NCBI RefSeq assembly: GCF_014297465.1 | Contig: NZ_JACORT010000009.1 | Span: 124,001 to 188,000 of the forward strand | DNA from: Ramlibacter cellulosilyticus | GTDB lineage: Bacteria > Pseudomonadota > Gammaproteobacteria > Burkholderiales > Burkholderiaceae_C | DNA: 64,000 nucleotides | Reading direction: 5' to 3' | Shown here: piece by piece, positions 16,246 to 25,161 of the stretch | How positions within the stretch are numbered: the stretch's first letter is position 1 | Layout of the letters: the number at the start of each line of letters is the position of its first letter | Notes under the pieces: generated by a model | The model's input: the letters and a program-made list of their open reading frames with translations, nothing else | What the model was told of the DNA's origin: nothing | Database searches by the model: none | Made by a program: the position numbers and the translations under genes

Positions 16246-17975
16246 GTCTGCGCCCTCGCCGGGTCGCGCAGCACGAGCCGCCACGTCGTGACGCTCGCCG
16301 GGATGGCGAGGTCCAGCCGCAGCAGGCGGCGGTCGCGCGCGACGATCGCCGTCACCCGGCGGTGGCTGCCGATGTAGAGCATGAGGTCGTCGAGCTTGCC
16401 GAGGCGCCAGGCGCTGCCCGCCACCTCCACGCCGACCCACTCGTCGTTGGCCGCCATGCCGGCCTGCTCCGCGGCGCCGCCGCGCAGCACGTTCTTCAGC
16501 ACGATGCCCGCGCTTTCCGTGACGCGCACGCCCAGGCGCTGCTGCAGCTGCGCCGGCTCTTCCATCACGGTGATGCCGTGGGCTTCGAGCAGGTCCTTCA
16601 GCGGCAGCTCGCGCGTGCCGTGCACCCAGGCGGCGAGCTCGCGGGTCCACGCGCGGCCGCCCAGCTCCTTGAGCACCGCGGCGAAATCCGCTTCGGCCAT
16701 CGGCCCCGCCTTGCAGCGTTGCCACAGCGCGCGCATCACCTCGTCGAGGCTGGCGTGGCCTTCCTGGCGCAGCGTGAGGTCGAAGCACAGGGCGACGAGC
16801 GCGCCCTTGGTGTAGTAGCTGACCGTGGCGTTGGCCGTGTTCTCGTCCTGCCGGTAGTACTTCACCCAGGCGTCGAAGCTCGCCTGCGCCACGGACTGCA
16901 CTTCGCGCCCCGGCGTCTGCAGCACCTGGTTGCAGGTCTTGGTGAGCAGCTTGAGGTAGGTCGCGTCGTCGATCAGGCCGGCGCGGCGCAGCAGCAGGTC
17001 GTCGTAGTAGCTGGTGAAGCCCTCGAAGAACCAGAGCAGGTTGCTGTAGTTCTCCTGCTTGTAGTCGTAGTGCGCGAACTCCGCCGGCCGCAGGCGCTTG
17101 ACGTTCCAGGTGTGGAAGTACTCGTGGCTGATGAGGCCGAGCAGCGTCACGTAGCCTTCGCCCATGCGGCTGTCGCCCACGCGCGGCAGGTCGCGGCGCG
17201 AGCAGATGAGCGCCGTCGAATTGCGGTGCTCCAGGCCGCCATAGCCGTCGTCGACCGCATTGAGCAGGAACAGGTAGCCCTTGAACGGCGGCTTGCGGCG
17301 GTCGTGCCAGAAGCGGATCTGCGTCTCGCAGATCTTCTGCATGTCCGCGACGAGGCGCTCGGCGTCGAAGGCCTCCGTGGCGCCGGCCACCACCAGCCGG
17401 TGCGGGACGCCGCAGGCCCGGAACTCGGCGCTGTGGAAGGCACCCAGTTCCACCGGGCAGTCGACGAGTTCGTCGTAGTCCTGCGCGAGGTAGGTGCCGA
17501 AGCCGCGCTTGCCGGTCTTCAGCGGCTCCAGCCCCGTGGCCGCCTCCCAGTGCGGGTACGCGCGGGGCGGCACCAGCTCCAGCTCGTGCGGCTCCTGCGC
17601 CATCCCGTGCACGCGCAGGCACAGGCTGGTGCCGTTGAAGAAGCCGCGCTGCGAATCCAGCCACGCGGTGCGCACCGAGTTGTCGAAGGCGTAGACCTCG
17701 TAGCCGATCACCAGCGGGCTCGAAGGCACGCAGTCCACCTGCCACGTGGCCTTGTCCAATTGCTGGATCGCCACGGGCCTGCCGTCCTGGCGCGCGTTCA
17801 GCTTCTGCAGGTGGCGCGAGAACTCCCGCACCAGGTAGCTGCCGGGGATCCAGGCGGGCAGCGACACGCGCTGGCCGGCCTGCGGCTGCGGGACGGTCAG
17901 CGTGACGTGGAAGAGGTGGGCGGCGGGGTCGGCCGCCTCGACCCGGTAGTGCGGGCCCGCCGGTCGCGCGATCAC
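16224..17975 (-). CDS. M61-family metallopeptidase with PDZ domain
   Basis: 583 aa from GTG 17975. Glycyl aminopeptidase-like zinc peptidase. N-terminal beta domain (ARPAGPHYRVEAADPAAHLFHV, SLPAWIPGSYLVREFSRHL), central M61 catalytic domain with HEYFHTWNVKRL (HExxH) and WFFEGFTSYYDDL (third zinc ligand Glu), and a C-terminal PDZ (residues ~460-560, LGVRVTESAGIVLKNVLRGGAAEQAG). Cytoplasmic, as no signal peptide is seen. The start overlaps the stop of the upstream dsbC-like gene (GTGA). Physiological substrate unknown; predicted to remove N-terminal Gly/Ala. Confidence 0.92.
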   Translation of the reverse strand: MIARPAGPHYRVEAADPAAHLFHVTLTVPQPQAGQRVSLPAWIPGSYLVREFSRHLQKLNARQDGRPVAIQQLDKATWQVDCVPSSPLVIGYEVYAFDNSVRTAWLDSQRGFFNGTSLCLRVHGMAQEPHELELVPPRAYPHWEAATGLEPLKTGKRGFGTYLAQDYDELVDCPVELGAFHSAEFRACGVPHRLVVAGATEAFDAERLVADMQKICETQIRFWHDRRKPPFKGYLFLLNAVDDGYGGLEHRNSTALICSRRDLPRVGDSRMGEGYVTLLGLISHEYFHTWNVKRLRPAEFAHYDYKQENYSNLLWFFEGFTSYYDDLLLRRAGLIDDATYLKLLTKTCNQVLQTPGREVQSVAQASFDAWVKYYRQDENTANATVSYYTKGALVALCFDLTLRQEGHASLDEVMRALWQRCKAGPMAEADFAAVLKELGGRAWTRELAAWVHGTRELPLKDLLEAHGITVMEEPAQLQQRLGVRVTESAGIVLKNVLRGGAAEQAGMAANDEWVGVEVAGSAWRLGKLDDLMLYIGSHRRVTAIVARDRRLLRLDLAIPASVTTWRLVLRDPARAQTWFGPQG

Positions 17976-18751
17976 TTCCCGCCGTTCGCCAGCAGCTTCT
18001 CGATCTCCGGCGCGGCGATCGCGCCGGGGACGCGCGAGCCGTCGGCGAAGACGAGGGTGGGCGTGCCGGTGATCTTGTGCTTGCGCCCCAGCTCGGTGTT
18101 GCGCGTCAGCACGGCCACGTCGCAGGCGGCGTCCGCCTTCACGGGCGGCTCGTTGCGCACCATCCAGTCCTGCCAGGCGCGGGCGCGGTCCTTCGCGCAC
18201 CAGATGGCCTTGCTCTTCTCGATGGAGTCGGGGCCGAGGATCGGGTACAGGAACATGTAGACCGTCACGTTGTCGATCTTCTGCAGGTCGCGCTCGAAGC
18301 GCTTGCAGTAGCCGCAGTTCGGGTCCTCGAACACGGCGAGCTTGCGCTTGCCGTTGCCGCGCACGATGGTGAACGCGTCCTTCATCGGCAGCTGCGCGAA
18401 GTCGATCGCCAGCAGCTTCTCCATGCGCTCCTCGGTGAGGTTGCGCCGGTTGCGCGTGTCCATCATCTCGCCGGTGAGGATGAAGTTGCCTTCCGCGTCC
18501 GCGTAGAACAGGTCGGTGCCGATGCGCACCTCGTAGATGCCCGCCATGGGCGTGCGGCTGATCTCGTCGATCTGCGGGAAGTTGGGCATGCGCTCGGGCA
18601 GGTTCTTGCGCAGGGCGCTCTCCACGGCCGGCGGCACGCTGCGCGCCGCGTTGGCCACCGTGGGCGCCAGGTTCTTGTCGGCCGCGCCCGCGGCCAGCCC
18701 GCAGGCCAGGAGCGCCGTGGCCAGCACCACGCGCATCGCACTGAATCTCAT
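17972..18751 (-). CDS. dsbC: DsbC-family thiol:disulfide interchange protein
   Basis: 259 aa. Periplasmic disulfide isomerase. Signal peptide 1-23 (..CGLAAGAADK). N-terminal dimerisation domain (residues ~45-100, ISRTPMAGIYEVRIGTDLFYADAEG). Thioredoxin-fold domain with KLAVFEDPNCGYCKRFERDL (CGYC active site), second Cys pair (IWCAKD..AACDVA) and cis-Pro in ITGTPTLVFADG. ATG 18751 overlaps the UbiH-like stop (ATGA). ATG 18736 is a possible alternative but would shorten the signal peptide. Confidence 0.94.
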   Translation of the reverse strand: MRFSAMRVVLATALLACGLAAGAADKNLAPTVANAARSVPPAVESALRKNLPERMPNFPQIDEISRTPMAGIYEVRIGTDLFYADAEGNFILTGEMMDTRNRRNLTEERMEKLLAIDFAQLPMKDAFTIVRGNGKRKLAVFEDPNCGYCKRFERDLQKIDNVTVYMFLYPILGPDSIEKSKAIWCAKDRARAWQDWMVRNEPPVKADAACDVAVLTRNTELGRKHKITGTPTLVFADGSRVPGAIAAPEIEKLLANGGK

Positions 18752-19881
18752 GTTCTTTCCGTTCTCGAGAGCACGCGGCCCTGGCCCATCGCCTGCCGCA
18801 CCACCCAGCGTTTCACCGGCCCGCTGCGGTCGAAGCCGCGCATGCCCCAGTTGCGCACCCAGGACCAGGGCTCCGCGGGCTGCGCGAACAACTGCTGCAG
18901 CCCGTCGGTCGTCCAGGCCATGGCCAGCACGTCCATCTTGCGCGCTCGCTCGTAGCGGCGCAGCAGCTTCTCGTCTCCCAGGCTGCGCCAGTACTCGCGC
19001 CCGTGCAGCACGCGCGCGAGCACTTCGGCGTCGCCGAGGCCCAGGTTCAGCCCCTGGCCCGCGAGCGGGTGCACGTTGTGCGCCGCATCGCCGGCCAGCG
19101 CCCAGCCCGGCCCCACCCAGCGCTCGGCATGCGCGCGCTGCAAGGGCCAGGCCATGCGCTCGCTCGTGAGCGTCATGCGCCCCAGCGCGGCACCGGTGCA
19201 TGCCACCAGGCGGGACTGGAATTCCTCGGCCGGCAGGGCGAGCAGCTCGTCCGCGCGCGGCTCCTTCACAGACCAGACCATGGCCACCGAGTTCCCGTGC
19301 ACGCCGCCCAGCGGCAGCAGGCCCAGCACGTTGCCGTCCTCGAACCACTGGTGCGCCACGCCGCCATGCGGTATTTCACAGTCCAGCCGCGCCGCGATCG
19401 CGCGCTGCGGATACGACATGACGCGGAACGGCACGCCGAACTCCGCCCGCGTGCTGCTCGCGCGGCCTTCGCAGACCACCGTGAGGGCGGCCGGCGCGGG
19501 CTGCGACAGCACCTCGATCTGCGGCTGGAAGCGCACGGCCTCGGCCAGGCGTGCGAGCAGGGGCTCGACGTCCGCGATCCAGGCGAGCGCCGCCACCTTT
19601 TCGTCCTGTGCGGAGAAGCGCAAGTGCCCGCCGTCGTCGCCGCGCACCTGCATGGCGAGCACCGGCGTGGCGTGCTGTTCGTCCGGCCAGGCGCGCAGGC
19701 CCAGCAACAGGTCGCGCGACGCGGCGTTCAGCGCGTACGCGCGCACGTCGCCATGGCCGGAGCCGGCCACGGGCGGTGCTTCGACCAGGCCGATGCGCAG
19801 GCGGTCGCGGGCGAGCAGCAGGGCCAGGGTACGACCCACGATGCCCGCGCCGCGGATACAGACGTCATAGGGAGCGGCCAT
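18748..19881 (-). CDS. UbiH/UbiF-family FAD-dependent monooxygenase
   Basis: 377 aa. Flavoprotein hydroxylase, most likely of ubiquinone biosynthesis. Rossmann GxGxxG at the N-terminus (VCIRGAGIVGRTLALLLARD), the DG-like segment (EFGVPFRVMSYPQRAIAARL) and the second FAD motif (GPGWALAGDAAHNVHPLAGQGLNLGLGDA) are all present. Shorter than many UbiH (~390-410). ATG 19881 is preferred to GTG 19905, though neither has a good ribosome site. Divergent from the MOSC gene 35 bases away. Position on the ring (C5, C6 or C1) cannot be told from sequence alone. Confidence 0.85.
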   Translation of the reverse strand: MAAPYDVCIRGAGIVGRTLALLLARDRLRIGLVEAPPVAGSGHGDVRAYALNAASRDLLLGLRAWPDEQHATPVLAMQVRGDDGGHLRFSAQDEKVAALAWIADVEPLLARLAEAVRFQPQIEVLSQPAPAALTVVCEGRASSTRAEFGVPFRVMSYPQRAIAARLDCEIPHGGVAHQWFEDGNVLGLLPLGGVHGNSVAMVWSVKEPRADELLALPAEEFQSRLVACTGAALGRMTLTSERMAWPLQRAHAERWVGPGWALAGDAAHNVHPLAGQGLNLGLGDAEVLARVLHGREYWRSLGDEKLLRRYERARKMDVLAMAWTTDGLQQLFAQPAEPWSWVRNWGMRGFDRSGPVKRWVVRQAMGQGRVLSRTERT

Positions 19882-19916
19882 GGGGGGATTGTAGGAGGCG
19901 GGCACAATCCACGGCC

Positions 19917-20777
19917 ATGAGCCAAGCCCCCGACGTCACCGCCCGCATCGCCCGCCTGTTCGTCTATCCGGTCAAGTCCTGCGCCGGGGTCGAAGTGCGC
20001 GACGCCGTGCTGGCGGAAACCGGCCTGGACCTGGACCGCGCCTGGATGGTCGTCGACGCGTCCGGCGTCTTCGTGAGCCAGCGCGAACTGCCCCGCATGG
20101 CGCTGGTGAAGCCGCAGCTGAAGCTCAACGAGGTGGTGCTGCGGGCGCCCGGGATGCTGGCCTTGCACCTGTCGATCGACACCGTCGAGGAGCCGGTGCG
20201 CGTGCGCATCTGGGACGACGAGGTCGCGGCCTTCGACATGGGCGACGTCGCCGCGCAGTGGTTCACGGATTTCCTCGGCCGCGAGCTGCGGCTGGTGCGC
20301 TTCGACCCCGAGCAGCAGCGCCTGTCCAGCCTGAAGTGGACCGGCGGCGCGGAGGCGCCCAACCAGTTCAGCGACGGCTACCCGGTGCTCGTGGCGAGCA
20401 CCGCTTCCCTCGACCAGCTCAATGCGAAGCTGGCCGCCGGCGGCCACGCGCCCGTGGGCATGGAGCGCTTCCGGCCCAACCTGGTGCTGGAAGGCGTGGA
20501 GGCGCACGACGAGGACCGGCTGGACGTGCTGCGCATCGCCACGGAAGCGGGCGAAGTGCAGCTGCGCGCGGTGAAGCCGTGCCCCCGCTGCCCCATCCCG
20601 GACATCGACCCCGCGACGGCGCAGGTGGACACCATCGTCTCGGACACCCTGCAGGGCTACCGCCGCAACGAGCTGCTGGGCGGCGCGGTCAGCTTCGGCA
20701 TGAACGCCATCATCGTGGGCGGCGTGGACGAGACCCTGCGCGTCGGGCAGGTGGTGAGCGCGGACTACCGGTTCTAG
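19917..20777 (+). CDS. MOSC-domain protein (molybdenum cofactor-linked)
   Basis: 286 aa. N-terminal MOSC_N beta-barrel (RIARLFVYPVKSCAGVEVRDAVL, residues ~8-120) and C-terminal MOSC domain (GMERFRPNLVLEGVEAHDEDRL, VKPCPRCPIPDIDPATAQ, residues ~150-280) with a conserved Cys in CPRCPIP that may handle sulfur on molybdenum cofactor. Resembles YcbX/mARC-type N-reductive proteins but without the C-terminal ferredoxin domain, so an external electron donor would be needed. A CACAAT box ends 9 bases before the ATG. Its TAG stop overlaps the convergent gene's stop in the palindrome CTAG (20774-20777). Confidence 0.87.
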   Translation: MSQAPDVTARIARLFVYPVKSCAGVEVRDAVLAETGLDLDRAWMVVDASGVFVSQRELPRMALVKPQLKLNEVVLRAPGMLALHLSIDTVEEPVRVRIWDDEVAAFDMGDVAAQWFTDFLGRELRLVRFDPEQQRLSSLKWTGGAEAPNQFSDGYPVLVASTASLDQLNAKLAAGGHAPVGMERFRPNLVLEGVEAHDEDRLDVLRIATEAGEVQLRAVKPCPRCPIPDIDPATAQVDTIVSDTLQGYRRNELLGGAVSFGMNAIIVGGVDETLRVGQVVSADYRF

Positions 20778-22579
20778 CGCACCGGGGCGTACGACGACTC
20801 GCCCGCCGCCGGGGTCGAAGCGGCATCGGCGAACAACGAGGAGTCGCCCGGCTCGGAGGCGATCGCCTGTTCCGGCTGCAGGAAGCGGATGGGCCGCCGG
20901 GTGCGCGGCGACATGCGCGCGAGCTGTTCGGCCAGCGCCTTCTGGATGTCCTCCGCTTCCATCGGCCGCTCGGCGAGGAGCAGGGCGGCGACGTGGAACT
21001 GCAGCGTCACCTCGGGCTTGAGGCCGGGCAAGGGCATGAGGCCGGCGGCGATCAGGCGCGTGGCGCGCTCGCTCACCGAGGAGCGGGCACTGGCGCCTTC
21101 CAGGATCACGGCGAAGCGCGCCTCGCCCACCCGGCTCACGGTGTCCACGTCGCGCAGCAGGCGGCGCAGCTTGATCACGCTGCGCAGCAGGCTCTGTTCG
21201 GCGGCCGCGCTGCCGAAGTAGTCGCGGATGCGCGCGTGGTTCACCAGGTCGATGTACATGATCGCCGCGTTCTCCTCGGTGCGGCGGTAGCGCGCCACCA
21301 CCTGGCGCAGGCGGTCGGTGAACAGGTGCGGCGCCAGCAGCCCGGTGAGCGCGTCGTGCGTGGACAGCGCCTGCTCGCGCACCTCGGCGCCGTGGCGGTC
21401 GCGCGAGCGGATGAACAGGGCCACCAGCATGAGCGGCACCTCCACCGCCATCGCCGCGACGAGCACGTACTGCGAGACGAAAGGCACATCGGCCCAGCCG
21501 AGGGCGCGGGCCACGCTGACCACCAGGCCGCCTACCAGCGGGAACTGCGCCGCGAGCACCCAGCGCGCGACGCCGTCGCCGCGCCACCAGGCGATGGCCG
21601 AAGCCACGAGCGCCGAGATGCTGGCGAGGCAGAGGTAGGCCGCGACGATCTGGACGTACAGGGCCTTGGACGCGAACACCGGCACCAGCGACAGCACGAA
21701 GCCCGCCGCGCCGAGCACGAGCGTCCACCGGTCCAGCCCGGGCAGGCGCCGGCGCAGCCCCAGCGTCTTGCGCACGAACAGCATCGCGGCGCCGACGGCC
21801 GCGCACGCGAGCATGGTGGTCGGCCCGTCTTCGAGCAGCCCGAAGCCCGGCCACAGGAACTGCCCCGCCACGCCGGTATAGGACGCCACGGCCAGCGTGG
21901 TGAGGGCCGCGTAGCCCGCATACCAGGCGAAGCCGCGCTCGCGGTAGGCCCAGCTCATCGCGATGCAGCCCGCGATCAGCAGCAGCAGGGCGCCGAAGGC
22001 GAGCCCGAGGCCGAGGTACTCCAGCTGCACGCGGCCGGTGTGGTGCGCCTCGGTGGCGAGCTCCACCGGGAAATTGGCCGGCGTCGCGTGCTGGATGCGC
22101 ACGAACACGTCGCGCACCTCGCCTGGCGGAAGGTCGAGGCGGAAGAAGGGGTAGCGCCCGCGCTCCGGCCAGCGCGCCACGGCCAGCGTGTCTCCCGCGC
22201 TCTCCGCCGCCCACTGCGCGCCTTCCGACTGGAAGACCGTCACCTCGTCGAGCAGCGGCATCGGGAACTTGAGCAGCCAGTCCTGCCGTTCCTTGGCGCC
22301 GCGCTGCAGCCGCAGGTGCAGCCACAGGGCGCCGCGCGCGGGCAGGCGGTGCACGGTGCCGGGCTCCGCGGGCTGGAAGGTGTCGTCGGCGTGGCGCATC
22401 ACCTGGGCGAGCGTCGCATCGCCGCGCGCATCCACCCAGCTGCGGGCCAGCGCCTGCGCGTCGATCGCGCCGGCCTCGTCGCGCAGCACCGTCGCGGCGG
22501 GCGGCCCGGCAGCGGCCGCCTGCAGGCACGCGAGCAGCACGCAGAGCACCGCCAGAAGCCGGGCCATGCCCCATGGCAT
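20774..22579 (-). CDS. 7TM-DISM membrane protein with degenerate GGDEF domain
   Basis: 601 aa from ATG 22579 (ATG 22567 is an alternative). Signal peptide ([21 protein letters not shown]), periplasmic 7TMR-DISMED2-like sensor (residues ~45-195, including [16 protein letters not shown]), seven TM helices (~200-405), then a GGDEF-fold domain (~425-560: [39 protein letters not shown]). At the active site, in place of RxGGDEF, the sequence reads [13 protein letters not shown]: the loop is GEARF. The first metal Asp survives in YIDLV but the signature does not, so cyclase activity is doubtful and a sensory or binding role is more likely. No EAL domain. Confidence 0.85.
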   Translation of the reverse strand: MPWGMARLLAVLCVLLACLQAAAAGPPAATVLRDEAGAIDAQALARSWVDARGDATLAQVMRHADDTFQPAEPGTVHRLPARGALWLHLRLQRGAKERQDWLLKFPMPLLDEVTVFQSEGAQWAAESAGDTLAVARWPERGRYPFFRLDLPPGEVRDVFVRIQHATPANFPVELATEAHHTGRVQLEYLGLGLAFGALLLLIAGCIAMSWAYRERGFAWYAGYAALTTLAVASYTGVAGQFLWPGFGLLEDGPTTMLACAAVGAAMLFVRKTLGLRRRLPGLDRWTLVLGAAGFVLSLVPVFASKALYVQIVAAYLCLASISALVASAIAWWRGDGVARWVLAAQFPLVGGLVVSVARALGWADVPFVSQYVLVAAMAVEVPLMLVALFIRSRDRHGAEVREQALSTHDALTGLLAPHLFTDRLRQVVARYRRTEENAAIMYIDLVNHARIRDYFGSAAAEQSLLRSVIKLRRLLRDVDTVSRVGEARFAVILEGASARSSVSERATRLIAAGLMPLPGLKPEVTLQFHVAALLLAERPMEAEDIQKALAEQLARMSPRTRRPIRFLQPEQAIASEPGDSSLFADAASTPAAGESSYAPVR

Positions 22580-22610
22580 ACACTTTCGGGCTTCGCTAAC
22601 GGGTACTGAC

Positions 22611-23705
22611 ATGAGTTTGAAGTGCGGGATCGTGGGCTTGCCGAACGTGGGCAAGTCCACCTTGTTCAACGCCTTGACCAAGGCGGGCATCGCCGCCGAG
22701 AACTATCCTTTCTGCACCATCGAGCCCAACGTCGGCGTGGTGGAACTGCCCGATCCGCGGCTCCAGCAGCTGGCCGGGATCGTCAAGCCCGAGCGCATCG
22801 TGCCAGCCATTGTCGAGTTTGTCGATATCGCGGGCCTGGTCGCGGGCGCGAGCAAGGGCGAGGGCCTGGGCAACCAGTTCCTCGCGCACATCCGCGAGAC
22901 GGATGCGGTGGTGAACGTCGTGCGCTGCTTCGAGGATCCGAACGTGATCCACGTCGCGGGCCGCGTCGACCCGGTGTCGGACATCGAGGTGATCCAGACC
23001 GAGCTGTGCCTCGCGGACCTGGGGACCGTCGACAAGACGCTGGCGCGCTACAGCAAGGCCGCGAAGTCGGGCAACGACAAGGAAGCCGCGAAGATGGTGC
23101 AGGTCCTGCCCAAGGTGCAGGCGGCGCTCAACGAGGGCAAGCCGGTGCGCACGCTGTCGCTCACCGACGAGGAGAAGGCGCTGCTGAAGCCCCTGTTCCT
23201 CATCACCGCCAAGCCCGCGATGTTCGTCGGCAACGTGGACGAGGGCGGCTTCGAGAACAACCCGCACCTGGACAAGCTGCGCGCGTACGCCGCGACGCAG
23301 AACGCGCCCGTGGTGGTGATCTGCGCCAAGATCGAATCCGAGATCGCCGACATGGGCGACGAGGACAAGGCGATGTTCCTGGCGGAGATCGGCCAGGACG
23401 AGCCGGGCCTCAACCGCCTGATCCGCGCGGCGTTCACGCTGCTGGGCCTGCAGACCTACTTCACCGCCGGCGTGAAGGAAGTGCGCGCGTGGACCGTGCC
23501 CATCGGCGCGACCGCGCCGCAGGCCGCGGGCGTGATCCACACCGACTTCGAACGCGGCTTCATCCGCGCGCAGACCATCGCCTTCGACGACTTCATCGCC
23601 TTCAAGGGCGAGCAGGGCGCGAAGGACGCGGGGAAGATGCGCAGCGAAGGCAAGGAATACGTCGTCAAGGATGGCGACGTCATGAACTTCCTGTTCAACG
23701 TCTGA
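22611..23705 (+). CDS. ychF: Ribosome-associated ATPase YchF (Obg family)
   Basis: 364 aa. Translation-factor-related P-loop protein with ATP rather than GTP preference. [23 protein letters not shown] (P-loop), [30 protein letters not shown] (switch II and DIAGL), a coiled region, then the C-terminal TGS domain ([42 protein letters not shown], ending [11 protein letters not shown]). Length is standard. A TACACT -10-like box lies at 22579-22584. Followed by two strong hairpins. Confidence 0.98.
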   Translation: MSLKCGIVGLPNVGKSTLFNALTKAGIAAENYPFCTIEPNVGVVELPDPRLQQLAGIVKPERIVPAIVEFVDIAGLVAGASKGEGLGNQFLAHIRETDAVVNVVRCFEDPNVIHVAGRVDPVSDIEVIQTELCLADLGTVDKTLARYSKAAKSGNDKEAAKMVQVLPKVQAALNEGKPVRTLSLTDEEKALLKPLFLITAKPAMFVGNVDEGGFENNPHLDKLRAYAATQNAPVVVICAKIESEIADMGDEDKAMFLAEIGQDEPGLNRLIRAAFTLLGLQTYFTAGVKEVRAWTVPIGATAPQAAGVIHTDFERGFIRAQTIAFDDFIAFKGEQGAKDAGKMRSEGKEYVVKDGDVMNFLFNV

Positions 23706-23710
23706 GCATT

Positions 23711-23744
23711 CACTTCGAAAAGTCGCAAGCGACTTTTCGAAGTG
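23711..23744. terminator. Perfect 16-bp hairpin after ychF
   Basis: CACTTCGAAAAGTCGC, AA, GCGACTTTTCGAAGTG: 16 perfect pairs with a 2-base gap (effective loop of about 4-6). Begins 5 bases after the ychF stop. It lacks a trailing T-run but has internal A/T runs; likely a terminator or mRNA 3' stabiliser. Confidence 0.6.
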
Positions 23745-23757
23745 GTCTGGTCGGTTT

Positions 23758-23787
23758 GACGAGGCCCGGCGAAGCCGGATCCTCGTC
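23758..23787. terminator. Second hairpin downstream of ychF, bipartite stem
   Basis: Outer stem GACGAGG / CCTCGTC and inner stem CCGGC / GCCGG, followed by AAAAA. Read on the minus strand the T-run precedes it, so this is terminator-like on neither strand with certainty. The rest of 23788-24051 shows no gene with signal or motif; only the promoter and ribosome site (GAGGGGGAA) of the next lipoprotein gene can be placed there. Confidence 0.45.
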
Positions 23788-24051
23788 AAAAAGGGGGACC
23801 GCGCTGCATGTTGTTCCGCGCGGCCCACGTGGCCCTGCGGGGAGGGAATTCACACGGGCCGTGCGGCGCACCGCCGGCACGAAGTTCCTGTCGAACGTGC
23901 GGGCGGCGGCGACGAGCGGCGCGCCTGTGTGCGCGCCGCGACAGCACCGCGCCGTGCTGCTTGCCAGCCCTGCATCCGCTTCGCTAGATTGGCTTGCAAC
24001 AACCTGCCTGCGAGCAGGAAAGAGCAAGAACAACACGACGAGGGGGAATCC

Positions 24052-24450
24052 ATGGCCATGCAGAGGTGGTGCCGCGCCGCGGTGCTCGCCGCGCTCGCGC
24101 TCGTCGCGGGCTGCGCCGCGGAAGTGAAGGTCGTGCCCGCGCAGCTCGCGCCCCTGGCGCGGCCTGCCCCCGACGTCGTGGTCGCCAGCGACCTCCCGGT
24201 GCGCCTGTCCACCGGCTACACCCGCACCGTGCCGCAGAAGACCCGCTGGCGCGCCGTCGGCACGCTGGCGCAGGGCACGGTCTACCAGCCGCTGGACACC
24301 GTGTTCGCCATCGAGGGACGCCACGTGCACGAAGCCTGGCTCGTGCTGCGCGGCGCCGACCTGCAAGGCTTCTGGCTCCCGGCCGAGAACCACTACTCCG
24401 GCCTGGAGCGCGCGATTCCCATGACGCTCGAAGGAGGAGCACCACGATGA
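24052..24450 (+). CDS. Small lipoprotein, hypothetical
   Basis: 132 aa. Lipoprotein signal (MQRWCRAAVLAALALVAGCAA, Cys ~19), mature ~110 residues with PVRLSTGYTRTVPQKTRWRAVG and AIEGRHVHEAWLVLRGADLQGFWLP. No family recognised with confidence. The ribosome site AGGGGGAA is 6-7 bases before ATG 24052; a second ATG two codons later is equally possible. It is coupled to the next lipoprotein gene through an ATGA overlap. Confidence 0.75.
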   Translation: MAMQRWCRAAVLAALALVAGCAAEVKVVPAQLAPLARPAPDVVVASDLPVRLSTGYTRTVPQKTRWRAVGTLAQGTVYQPLDTVFAIEGRHVHEAWLVLRGADLQGFWLPAENHYSGLERAIPMTLEGGAPR

Positions 24451-24899
24451 AACGCCAATTCCTGAAACTCGCCCTCGCGGGCGTTGCGCTGGCCCTGGTG
24501 AGCGGTTGCGCGACCGGCATCAAGCACGAGCAGATGGCCGCCAGCATGCCCAGCCTGAAGGCGGGGCAGGGCCGCATCTACTTCTATCGCACCTCGTCGA
24601 TGATCGGCGCGGCGATCCAGCCCGACATCCGCCTCAACGGCCAGGTGGTCGGCGAGTCCAAGCCCGGCGGCTTCTTCTACGTCGACCGCCCGGCCGGCAA
24701 CTACGTCGCGACCGCGAGCACGGAGACGGAGAAGGCGGTGACCTTCACGCTGCAGGCGGGCGAGACCAAGTACATCCGCAGCTCGGTGGGCCTGGGCATC
24801 ATCGCCGGCCGGGTGGTGCTGGAGCCGGAGAACCGCGAGAAGGCGCTGAGCGAACTCAACTCGCTCAGCTACACCGGCGCGCCCGTCGCCGCCCGCTGA
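24447..24899 (+). CDS. DUF2846-type lipoprotein
   Basis: 150 aa. Signal with lipobox (ALALVSGCATG), then a compact beta domain: GRIYFYRTSSMIGAAIQPDIRLNGQVVGESKPGGFFYVDRPAGNYVA is the DUF2846 pattern, followed by ETEKAVTFTLQAGETKYIRSSV. Envelope location, function unknown. AAGGAGG lies 9 bases before ATG 24447, and the start overlaps the upstream stop, so the two lipoproteins form an operon. Confidence 0.82.
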   Translation: MKRQFLKLALAGVALALVSGCATGIKHEQMAASMPSLKAGQGRIYFYRTSSMIGAAIQPDIRLNGQVVGESKPGGFFYVDRPAGNYVATASTETEKAVTFTLQAGETKYIRSSVGLGIIAGRVVLEPENREKALSELNSLSYTGAPVAAR

Positions 24900-24957
24900 A
24901 GCGCGTCGCCGCGCCGCGGTGCAGATCTCACTGCAATCGCGCGCGGCCGCTTCCATC

Positions 24958-24980
24958 ATGGGCGGCCCGGAGCCGCCCAT
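24958..24980. other. GC-rich hairpin
   Basis: ATGGGCGGC / GCCGCCCAT, 9-bp perfect stem with a 5-base loop. Lies 58 bases after the DUF2846 stop. No T-run. Its right arm covers the first two bases of the start codon of the small gene at 24979, so it could end transcription or mask that start. Confidence 0.4.
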
Positions 24981-25161
24981 GACCCCCACCCACCGCTTCC
25001 TCGTGCGCCTGCGCCATCGCGCGGCGTATTGCTACGAGCTGCTGCTCTATGCGCTGCTGCTGGCGCTGGTCTTCGCGGTGGGGCTGGCGAGCTCGCCCGC
25101 CGGCGCCGAGGATGCTCAGTGCGGAAACATCCAGAGCAGCGCCGCCGTCATCACGAAGTAG
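24979..25161 (+). CDS. Small membrane protein, hypothetical
   Basis: 60 aa. A basic N-terminus (MTPTHRFLVRLRHRAAYCY) and one hydrophobic helix (ELLLYALLLALVFAVGLA). Third codon positions are almost all G or C over the first 45 codons, as in the neighbouring real genes. Against it: no Shine-Dalgarno, the start lies in a hairpin, and the last 46 bases overlap the convergent yqaA-like gene. No family known. Confidence 0.42.
   Translation: MTPTHRFLVRLRHRAAYCYELLLYALLLALVFAVGLASSPAGAEDAQCGNIQSSAAVITK

Noticed and set aside
23710..24393. Minus-strand open frame opposite the first lipoprotein gene
   Set aside because: The plus strand has a clear lipobox protein with a ribosome site; the antisense translation has no motif.
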